From NCBI RefSeq assembly GCF_963259705.1, contig NC_081844.1, positions 25,064,294 to 25,128,293 of the forward strand: 64,000 nt of DNA, written 5' to 3'. This DNA comes from Myotis daubentonii (lineage: Eukaryota; Chordata; Mammalia; Chiroptera; Vespertilionidae). This document shows, one piece after another, positions 51,001 through 62,366 of the stretch (position 1 is the first letter of the stretch; the number at the start of each line of letters is the position of its first letter). Both the position numbers and the translations under genes were made by a program. The notes beneath the pieces are model-generated. The model did no database searches, was not told where the DNA came from, and saw only the letters and a program-made list of their open reading frames with translations.

Positions 51001-51329
51001 CCATAAATGAAACACATCTTCTTTACTTGGCTGAGTCTTCTTAAAGGCAGCTGCCATAAGGAGCTCTGGCAGGAAGGGGCAGCACCATCAGCAATGGGGT
51101 GTGCCCAGTGCAGGCAGTGAGGAGAGGGCACTTGGGCCTGCAGGGCTGAGCTTCGGATTCTGTTCTAATAAGGACATGAGTGTCACTCTGGGCACAACGG
51201 TGCCACAGCCCACAGCCTCAGCACGTTGCAGCTATCAGTGTGTCAGCCTCCCTGGTTAGAAGAACATCACAGGTTCTCCCACAGTCCACCCTGCCCCACA
51301 GGTTGGGGTCCAGCTTTGGGATGACACTG

Positions 51330-51369
<40 letters not shown>

Positions 51370-52089
51370 CACACAACACAGTCCTGCCCTGTCCACCTTG
51401 CAGGGGTGCTCTGAGCTTATGGTGCTTCTACAGTAGAAAATGTCACCACAAGTTTGTATACTGTAGGACTAGGTGGCTGTTAGCAGGTTGTACTGGGGGT
51501 GTCCTCGGTGTACTTTGAGAGAAGGGGCAGGAGGGATGTGTGCAGAGAGTGGAGGGAGGGTCTGAAACTCTCTCTGATTTGTCCTCAGATGTGGATGAAT
51601 GCACCTCCGGGCAAAACTCCTGCCACAAATCTGCCCAATGCCACAACACGGAGGGCAGCTATGAGTGCCGCTGCCACCCTGGCTGGAAGCCGGTGCCTGG
51701 GTCCCCCAATGGTCCAAACAACACCATCTGTGAAGGTTCGGAGTTCAGATCCCATAAACGTACCTAGTCTTATTTATTTTCTCAGGCATCTTAAAGGAAG
51801 CTGCCAAAAGGCGCTTTGGCAGTGAAGGGGGCGCACTTTCAGCAATAGTTTGTGCCCAGCAGGCAGTGAGGAGAGGGGACCTGGGCTGAGCGGGCTGAGC
51901 TTCAGATTCTGTTCCAATAAGGGCAGGAGTGCAGCTCTGGATGAAGTGGTGCCAAGCCCACAGCCCACAGCCCACCACCTCAGCACGTGGGAGCTATTAG
52001 TGTGGCAGCCTCCCGGTTAGAAGTCCAAAACAGGTCCTCCCTCACTGCATCCTGCCCTACAGTAGGGGGAACCAGCTCTGGGATGACAC

Positions 52090-52132
<43 letters not shown>

Positions 52133-55100
52133 CCTGCCCTGTCCGCCTTACAGGGGCGCTCTGAGCTTATGGTGCTTTTACAGTGGGGAACGTCACCACA
52201 AGTTTGTATATGTTGGGCTAGGTGGGCTTTACACAAGGCTTAGTGGGGTGTCCAGAGTGTAATTTCAGAAAATGGGCAGGAGCTTTGCATGCACCGAGTT
52301 GAGATATCACCTGACGCTATCTCTGCTTTGTCCTCAGATGAGGATGAATGCACCTCCAGACAAATCTCCTGCCACAAATCCGCCCAATGCCACAACACCA
52401 AGGGCAGCTATGAGTGCCGCTGCCGCCCCGGCTGGAAGCCGATTCCTGGGTCCCCCAGTGGCCCACACAACACCGTCTGTGAAGGTTCGGAGTTCAGATC
52501 CCATAAATGAACCACATCTTCTTTACTTGGCTGAGCCATCTGAAAGGCAGCTGCCATAGGACTTTGGCAGAGAAAGGGCAACACTTTCAGCAATGATGTG
52601 TGCCCGGTGCAGACAGTGAGGAGATGGTGGGCTGGGTTTGGCAGGGCTAAGCTTAGATTCTGTTCTAATAAGGGCAGGAGTGCAGCTCTAGGCGCAGGGG
52701 TGCCACAGCCCACAGCCTCAGCACATGGGAGCTGCCAGTGTGGCAACCTCCCTGGTTACAAATTCATCACAGGTCCTCGCCCAGTCCCTCCTGCCCAACA
52801 GGTTAGGGCACATCTTAGGGATGACACTTGCACACACTCACACACAGTCCTGTCCTGTCCAACTTGGAGAGGCGCTCTAAGCTTATGGTGCTTCTACAGT
52901 GGAAAACGTCACAACAACTTTGTATACAGTTCCAACTAAGTAACTCTTAAGCAGGTTTTAGTGGGTGTCCAGAGTGTAATTTGAGAGAAGTGACAAGAGT
53001 TTTGCATGCAGGGAATGGAGGATGGACCTGACACTCTCTCTGGTTTGTCCACAGATGTGAATGAATGTACCTCAGGGCAAAATTCCTGCCACAAATCCAC
53101 CCAATGCCACAACACCGAGGGCAGCTATGAGTGCCGCTGCCGCCCTGGATGGAAGCTGATTCCTGGGTCCCCCAGTGGTCCACACAACACCACCTGTGAA
53201 GGTTCGAAGTTCGGTACCCATAAATGGACCACATCTTCTTTATGTTGCTGAGCCATCTGAAAGGAAGCTTCCCTAATGGGCTTTGGTTGAGACGGGCAGC
53301 ACCGTCAGCAATGGTGTGTGCCCAGTGCAGCAGTGAGGAGAGGGCACCTGGGCCAGGCGAGGCTGAGCTTCAGATTCTGTTCTAATAACAGGAGTGCAGC
53401 TCTGGGCCCAGCGGGGCCACAGCCCACAGCCCGCAGCCGCAGCACATGGGGAGCTATCAGTGTGGCAGCCTCCCTGATTGGAAGTCTAGCACAGGTCCTC
53501 CCCCAGTCCATCCTGCCCCACAGTTAGGGGACACAGCTTTGCGATGACACTGGCACACACACACATAGCCCTGCCCTGTCCCACTTGCAGGGGTGCTATG
53601 AGCTTAATGTCCTTTTAAGGTTGGAAAATGTCACCACAACTTTGAATATGTCGGGCTAGGTGGCTATCAGGCCCAGTTTAGTGGACTGTCCCAAGTGTAC
53701 TCTAAGAGAAGGGGCAGGAGGGCTTATGTGCAGGGAATGCAGGGAAGGCCTGACACTCTCTCTGGATTGTCTTCAGATGTGGATGAATGCACCTCCAGAC
53801 AAAACTCCTGCCACTATTCCGCCCAATGCCACAACACCGAGGGCAGCTATGAGTGCCGCTGCCGCCCTGGCTGGAAGCCGATACCTGGGTCCCCCAATGG
53901 CCCAAACTACACCGTCTGTGAAGGTTCAGAGCTCAGATCCCATAAATGTACCACATCTTCTTTACTTTGCTGAGCCACCTGAAAGGCAGGTGCCATAAGG
54001 AGCTTTGGCAGAGAAGGGGCAGCACTTTCAGCAACAGTGTGTGCCCAGTGCAGACAGTGAGGAGAGAGCACCTAGGCCAGGCAGGGCTGAGCTCTGATTC
54101 TGTTCTAATAAGGGCATGAGTGTCGCAACCTCCCTTGTTAGAAGTCCATCACAGGCCCTCCCATAGACTATCATGCCCCACAGTAGCGGTCAAGGGTTTG
54201 GGATGACATTCAGCCCTGCCCTGTCAACCTTACAGAGGTGCTCTGAACTTATGGAGCTTTTACAGTGGAATATGTATCCACCACTTTGTATATGTCGGGT
54301 TAGGTGGCTTTTAGGTAGGGATTAGCATTGTGTCCTTGGGGTAATTTGAAAGAATGTGCCAGAGCTTTGAGATCAGGGAGTGGAGAGAGGGCCCTACACT
54401 CTCTCTGGTTTGTCCTGAGATGTGAATGAATGTTCCTCGGGAGAAAACTCCTGCCACTTATCCACCCGATGCCACAACACCGAGGGCAGCTATGAGTGCC
54501 GCTGCCGCCCTGGCTGGAAGCCGATGCCTGGGTCCCCCAATGGTCCAAACAACACCATCTGTGAAGGTTCGGAGTTCAGATCCCATAAACGTACCTGGTC
54601 TTATTTATTTTCTCAGACATCTTAAAGGAAGCTGCCAAAAGGCACTTTGGCAGTGAAGGGGACGCACTTTCAGCAATAGTGTGTGCCCAGCAGGCAGTGA
54701 GGAGAGGGCACCTGGGCTGAGCAGGCTGAGCTTCAGATTCTGTTCCAATAAGGGCAGGAGTGCAGCTCTGGATGAAGTGGTGCCAAGCCAACAGCCCACA
54801 GCCCACCACCTCAGCACGTGGGAGCTATCAGTGTGGCAGCCTCCCCGGTTAAGAGGCCAACACAGGTCCTCCCACACTGCATCCTGCCCTACAGTAGGGG
54901 GAACCAGCTCTGGGATGACACTTACACACACACACACACACACACACAGTCCTGCCCTGTCCGCCTTACAGGGGTGCTCTGAGCGTATGGTGCTTTTACA
55001 GTGGAACATGTCACCACAAGTTTGTATATGTTGGGCTAGGTGGGCTTTAGGCAAGGTTTAGTGGGGTGTCCAGAGTTTAATTTCAGAAAATGGGCAGGAG

Positions 55101-56376
55101 CTATGCATGCAGTGAGTTGAGATATCGCCTGACACTTTCTGTGGTTTGTCCTCAGATGTGGATGAATGCACCTTTGGGCAAAACTCCTGCCACCAATCTG
55201 CCCAATGCCACAACACCGAGAGCAGCTATGAGTGCCGCTGCCGCCCTGGCTGGAAGCCGGTTCCTGGGTCCCCCAATGGCCTACACAACACCGTCTGTGA
55301 AGGTTCAGAGTTCAGATCCCATAAATGAACCACATCTTCTTTACTTGGCTGAGCCACCTTAAAGGGAGCTGCCATAAGGAGCTTTGGCAGAGAAAGGGCA
55401 ACACTTTCAGCAATGACGTGTGCCCAGTGCAGACAGTGAGGAGATGGTGGGCTGGGCTTGGCAGGGCTAAGCTTAGATTCTGTTCTAATAAGGGCAGGAG
55501 TGCAGCTCTAGGTGCAGGGGTGCCACAGCCCACAGCCTCAGCACATGGGAGCTGCCAGTGTGGCAACCTCCCTGGTTACAAATTCATCACAGGTCCTCGC
55601 GCAGTCCCTCCTGCCCAACAGGTTAGGGCACATCTTAGGGTTGACACTTGCACACACTCACACACAGTCCTGCCCTGTCCACCTTGCAGGGGCGCTCTAA
55701 GCTTATGGTGCTTCTACAGTGGCAAATGTCACAACAACTTTCTATACTGTTGGACTAGGTGGCTTTTAGGCAGGGTTTGGAGGGTGTCCAGAGTGTAATT
55801 TGAGAGACCTGGCAGGAGCTTTGTGTGCTGGCAATTCAGGGTGGTCCTCACAATCTCTCTGGTTTGTTCTCAGATGTGGATGAATGTACCTCAGGGCAAA
55901 ACTCCTGCCACAAATCCACCCAATGCCACAACACCGAGGGCAGCTATGAGTGCCGCTGCCGCCCTGGCTGGAAGCCGGTTCCTGTGACCCCCAATGGCCC
56001 GAACAACACTGTTTGTGAAGGTTCGGAGTTCAGATCCCATAAATGTACATCTTCTTTACTTGACTGAGTCTTCTTAAAGGCAGCTGCCATAAGGAGCTCT
56101 GGCAGGGAAGGGGCAGCACTTTCAGCAATGGTGTATGCCCAGCGCAGGCAGTGAGGAGAAGGCACCTGGGCCTGCAGGGCTGAGCTTCAGATTCTGTTCC
56201 AATAAGGGCATGAGCACAGCTCTGGATGAAGTGGTGCCAAGCCCACAGCCCACAGCCCACCACCTCAGCACGTGGGAGCTATCAGAGTGGCAGCCTCCAT
56301 GGTTAGAAGTCCATCACAGGTCCTGCTACAGTCCATCCTGTCCTAGACATAGAAGTACAGCTTTGGGATGACACTG

Positions 56377-56408
<32 letters not shown>

Positions 56409-57119
56409 CACACAACACAGTCCTGCCCTGTCCACCTTGCAGGGGTGCTCTGAGCTTATGGTGCTTCTACAGTGGAAAATGTTACCACAAGCTTGTATAC
56501 TGTAGGGCTAGGTGGCTGTTAAGCAGGTTGTACTGGGGGTGTCCTCGGTGTACTTTAAGAGAAAGGGCAGGAGGGTTGTGTGCAGAGAGTGGAGGGAGGG
56601 TCTGAAACTCTCTCTGATTTGTCCTCAGATGTGGATGAATGCACCTCCGGGCAAAACTCCTGCCACAAATCCACCCAATGCCACAACACGGAGGGCAGCT
56701 ATGAGTGCCACTGCAGCCCAGGCTGGAAGCCGATTCCTGGGTCCCCCAATGACCCACACAACACCGTCTGTGAAGGTTCGGAGTTCAGATCCCATAAATG
56801 AACCTCGAATTCTCTATGTTTCTGGGCCATCTGAAAGGAAGCTGCCATAGGACTTTGGCAGAGAAAGGGCAACACTTTCAGCAATGGCGTGTGCCCGGCG
56901 CAGGCAGTGAGGAGATGGTGGGCTGGGCTGGGCAGGGCTGAGCTTAGATTCTGTTCTAATTAGGGCATGAGCGCAGCTCTGGGCACAGCGATGTCACAGC
57001 CCACAGCCTCAGCACGTGGGAGCTCTCAGAGTGGAAGCCTCCCTGCTTAGAAGTCCATCACAGGTCCTCCCCCAATCCATCCTCCCCACAAATGGAGGCA
57101 CAGCTTTGGGATGACACTG

Positions 57120-57160
<41 letters not shown>

Positions 57161-59437
57161 TTTGCCCTCTCCACCTTGCAGGGGTGCTCTAAGCTTATGG
57201 TGCTTCTATAGTGGAAAATGTCACCACAACTTTGCATACTGTCAGGCCTGGTGGATTTAAGCAGGGAGTAGTGGGGGTGTCATCGGTGTCTGTTTTCAGA
57301 AGGGGAAGGAAGCTTTATGTGCAGGGAGTAGAGGGAGGGCCTGACACTCTCTCTGGTTTGTCCTCAGATGTGGATGAATGTACCTCGAGGCAATACTCCT
57401 GCCACCCATCCACCCAATGCCACAACACCGAGGGCAGCTATGAGTGCCGCTGCCGCCCTGGCTGGAAGCCGGTTCCTGGGTCCCCCAATGGCCCAAACAA
57501 CACTGTCTGTGAAGGTTCGCAGTTCAGATCCCATAAATCAGTGATTCTCAACCTTCTGGCTTTTTAAATACAGTTCCTCATGTTGTGACGCAACCATAAA
57601 ATTTTCATTGCTACTTCATAACTGTCATGTTGCTACTGTTATGAATCATAATGTAAATATCTGATATGCAGGATGGTCTTAGGCGACCCCTGTGAAAGGG
57701 TTGTTTGACCGCCAAAGGGGTCGTGACCCACAGGTTGAGAACCGCTGCCATAAATGAACCACATTTATTTACTGGGCTGAGCCATCTTAAAGGTAGCTGC
57801 CAGTAGGATCCTTGGTAGAGAAGGGGCAGCACTTCCAGCAATGGTGTGTGCCCAGTGCAGGCAGTGAGGAGAGGGCACCTGGCCCAGGCAGGGCTGAGCT
57901 TCAGAAATGTTCTAATAAGGGGATGAGTGTGGCTACCTCCCTTGTTAGAAGTCCATCACAGGCCCTCCCATAGACTATCCTACCCCACAGTAGGGGTCAA
58001 GGGTTTGGGATGACATTCAGCCCTGCCCTGTCCACCTTGCTGGGGTGCTCTGACTTTATGGAGCTTTTACAGTGGAATATGTAACCACAAGTTTGTATAT
58101 GTCGGGCTAGGTGGGTTTTAGGTAGGGTTTATCATTGTGTCCTGGGTGTAATTTGAAAGAATGTGTCGGAGCTTTGAGATCAGGGAGTGGAGAGAGAGCC
58201 TGACACTCTCTCTGGTTTGTCCTCAGATGTGGATGAATGTACCTCGGGGCAACACTCCTGCCACAAATCCACCCGATGCCACAACACCGAGGGCAGCTAT
58301 GAGTGCCGCTGCCGCCCTGGCTGGAAGCCGGTTCCTGGGACCCCCAATGGTCCAAACAACACCGTCTGTGAAGGTTTGGAGTTCAGATCCCATAAAAGAA
58401 CCACATCTTCTTTACTTGGCTGAGCCATCTGAAAGGCAGCTGCCATAAGGAGCTTTGGCAGAAAAGGGGCAGCACTTTCAGCAATGGTGTGTGCCCAGTG
58501 CAGGCAGTGAGGAGAGGGGACCGGGGCCGGGCAGGGCTGAGCTGAGATTCTGTTCTAATAAGGGCAGGAGTGCAGCTCTAGGTGCAGGGGTGCCACAGCC
58601 CACAGCCTCAGCACACGGTAGCTATGAGTGTGGCAGCCTTTCTGTTTATAAGTCCATCACAGATCCTCCCCAGTCAATCCTGCCCCACAGGTGGGGACAC
58701 AGCTTTGGAATGACACTGGCACACACAGTCCTGCCCTGTTCACCTTGCAAGGGTGCTCTGAGCTTGTGGTCCTCTTACAGTGGAAAAGGTCACCCAACTT
58801 TGTATACTGTCCGGGTTGGTGGCTGTTAAGCAGGGTGTTGTGGGGGTGTCCTCGGTTTACTTTGAGAGAAGAGGCAGAAGGGTTGTGTGCAGGGAGTAGA
58901 AGGAGAGCCTGACACTCTCTCTGGTTTGTCCTCAGATGTGGATGAATGCACCTCTGGGCGAAACTCCTGCCACAAATCCACCCGATGCCACAACACCGAG
59001 GGCAGCTATGAGTGCCGCTGCCGCCCTGGCTGGATGCCAATTCCTGGGTCCCCCAATGGCCCACACAACACCGTCTGTGAAGGTTCGGAGTTCAGATCCC
59101 ATAAACGTACCTTGTCTTATTTATTTTCTCAGGCGTCTTAAAGGAAGCTGCCAAAAGGCGCTTTGGCAGTGAAGGGGGCGCACTTTCAGCAATAGTGTGT
59201 GCCCAGCAGGCAGTGAGGAGAGGGCACCTGGGCTGAGCGGGCTGAGCTTCAGATTCTGTTCCAATAAGGGCAGGAGTGCAGCTCTGGATGAAGTGGTGCC
59301 AAGCCAACAGCACACAGCCCACCACCTCAGCACGTGGGAGCTATCAGTGTGGCAGCCTCCCCGGTTAGAAGTCCAACACAGGTCCTCCCTCACTGCATCC
59401 TGCCCTACAGTAGGGGGAACCACCTCTGGGATGACAC

Positions 59438-59489
<52 letters not shown>

Positions 59490-62281
59490 TCCTGCCCTGT
59501 CACCCTTAGAGGCGCCCTGAGCTCATGGGGCTTTTACAGTGTAAAATGTCACCACAACTTTGTATATGTGGGGCCAGGTGGGTTATAGGCAGGATTTAGT
59601 GGGGTGTCTTAAGTGTAATTTGAAAAAATGGGCAGGAGCATTACATGCAGGGAGCGGGGGGAGGGCCTGACACTCTCTCTGGTTTCTTCTCAGACGTTGA
59701 TGAATGTACCTCAGGGCAAAACTCCTGCCACAAATCCGCCCAATGCCACAACACGGAGGGCAGCTATGAGTGCCACTGCCGCCCTGGCTGGAAGTCGGTT
59801 CCTGGGTCCTCCAGTGGCCCACACCACACCGTCTGTGAAGGTTCGGAGTTCAGATCCCATAAACTTACCACATCTTCTTTACTTTGCTGAGCCACCTTAA
59901 ATGCAGCTGCCATAAGGGGCTTTGGCAGAAAAGGGGCAGCACTTTCTGCAATGGTGGTGCCCAGTGCAGGCAGTGAGGAGAGGAGACCCTGGGCCAGGCA
60001 GGGCTGTGCTTTGGAATCTGTTCTAATAAGGGCATGAGCGCAGCTCTGGGCACAGTGGTGCCACATCCCACTGCCACAGCACGTGGGAACTATCAGTGTG
60101 TCAGCCTCCCTGGTTAGAAATCCATCACAGGTCCTCCCTTACTCTCGCACCCCACAGTTGGGGAACACAGCTTTGGGATGACACAAAGCCCTGCCCTGTC
60201 ACCCTTAGAGGCGCCCTGAGCTCATGGGGCTTTTACAGTGTAAAATGTCACCACAACTTTGTATATGTGGGGCTAGGTGGGTTATAGGCAGGATTTAGTG
60301 GGGTGTCTTAAGTGTAATTTGAAAAAACGGGCAGGAGCATTACATGCAGGGAGCGGGAGGGAGGGCCTGACACTCTCTCTGGTTTCTCCTCAGACGTGGA
60401 TGAATGTACTTCATGGCAAAACTCCTGCCACAAATCCGCCCAATGCCACAACACGGAGGGCAGCTATGAGTGCCGCTGCTGCCCTGGCTGGAAGCCGGTT
60501 CCTGGGTCCCCCAGTGGCCCACATCACACCGTCTGTGAAGGTTCAGAGTTCAGATCCCATAAATGTACCACACCTTCTTTATGCTGCTGGGTCATCCTAA
60601 AGGCAGCTGCCATAAGGCGCTTTGGCAGAGACGAGGCAGCCCTTTCAGCAATGGTGTGTGCCCAGTGCAGGCAGTGAGGAGAGGGCACCGGGGCCAGGCA
60701 GGGATGAGCCTCTGAATCTGTTCTAATAAGGGCATGAGTGCAGCTCTGTACCAGTGGTAACACAGCCCACAGCCCGCAGCTCACAGCCTCAGCACGTGGG
60801 AGCTATCCGTGTGGTATCCTTCCTCGTTAGATGTCCATCACAGGTCCTGTCACAGTCCATCCTAGCGCACAGGTGAACAGTTTTTGAAAGGTTGGGGATT
60901 GGGCCAGGTCACACAGAACAGACTCAAGGTTTAGTGTAGTCAAAATAATATTTATTCATGGCACCTGGGTGCAGGTGGACCGATCTCGAGAAAGAGTCAG
61001 TGCTGCATGGAAAGGGGGCAGGCTTTTTATGCAGGTGGGGAGAGCTGCAGGCCTTGGTGGACACTCATGTCTATACGGCACTACAGGCGGCTTCTGTTTA
61101 TACAATATCAGGGAGGGCCATGGCAGCTTCTGCTGGTGCATATCTGGAGCGTGCTGCCAGTGGTTGTTTTATGGCCTTGCTCTTTGCCCTTCTGTCAGGC
61201 GTCCTTCCTCCTAGGGGCTGTGCAAGGGTTATGGTCTCGGAAGTTCCTGTAATATATTCATTCAAAGGGGGCATGTTTCTGCAACTCTTGGGCTTGCCGA
61301 ATGAGTTTTCCTTTAACATTTGTTCGATTTTGTAAGGTCAAGCCTTGTGCTCTCCAGTTAGCTGTTTCAGCTTTAGCATGTCACTTGCACACACACAGTC
61401 CTGTCCTGTCCATCTTGTAGGGGCACTCTGAGTTTATGGTGCTTTCACAGTGGAAAATGGCACCACTATTATGTATCCTGTTGGGCTAGGTGGCTGGTGA
61501 GTGGGGCGTAGTGGGGTGTCCTCGGTGTGAATTGCTAAGGGATTTGAGAGAAGGAGCAGGAAGGATGTGAGCAAGGATTGGAGGGAGGGCCTCACATTGT
61601 CTCTGGCTTTGTCCTCAGATGTGAATGAATGTACCTCAGGGAAAAACTCCTGCCACAAATCCACCCAATGCCACAACACCAAGGGCAGCCATGAGTGCCG
61701 CTGCAGGTCTGGCTGGAAGCCGGTTCCTGGGTCCCCCAATGGCCCAAACAACACCGTCTGTGAAGAAGGTTCGGAGTTCAGATCCCACATTCCCAAAGAC
61801 CCACAGCTCAAACCACCTGATCACATATTCACCAGCAGCCACAGGAACTCAGCACATTGAATGCTGTGGGTGCCCTGCTGGGCCAGGCTTCCATTCTTTG
61901 AGACTAAATGGGAAAAGATCTGGGGGTCCTGCAGAAGGAGCTGGGGTACCAAGGGGAAGGCTCCTGGGGACCCCAGGCAACAGCTAATTACTAACTGGGT
62001 CAAAGGTATCTAATATCTCACAACCTGTACCTCTGTGGGGGCTGACCTGCTGTGGGTCAGGCCTCTGCACACTTCCCATAACCCCGTGACCGCCACTCAG
62101 GGATGTGCAGTCAGCCCGGGTCATCACCTCCAGCCAAGGCGTTGGCGGGGGGGGGGGGGGGGGGGGGGGGGGACTGGACACAGGAAGGGGGTGGGGCACA
62201 GAGAGGGGAGGGGCCCAGATTCCTGAATAAACAAAGGACTACTCAGTGTGAAAGTAGGACCTGACCCTAGATCCTGCCTCC

Positions 62282-62366
<85 letters not shown>

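Larger units (their letters stand above)
48684..61850 (+). repeat. Tandem array of 18 EGF-exon units, about 720 bp each
   Basis: Exon starts are spaced mostly 640 to 760 bases apart. Each unit has a 147-base exon and an intron with shared text throughout, often including a CA tract in the middle (for example 51330-51368, 52091-52130, 57119-57158, 59438-59487). Spacing is longer only at units 13-14 (SPIN) and 17-18 (LTR). Unequal crossover or gene conversion is the likely cause. Confidence 0.9.

Noticed and set aside
59121..59520. Cys/Val and Thr/His repeat frames
   Set aside because: They are translations of CA microsatellites in array introns.
49280..60066. Open frames in other frames and on the minus strand across the EGF array
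   Set aside because: They recur at the repeat period as shadows of the EGF exon and its intron, and match no family.
48684..61850. Regularly spaced repeats that could suggest a CRISPR-like array
   Set aside because: The repeat is a 720-base exon-intron unit with splice sites in a mammalian genome.
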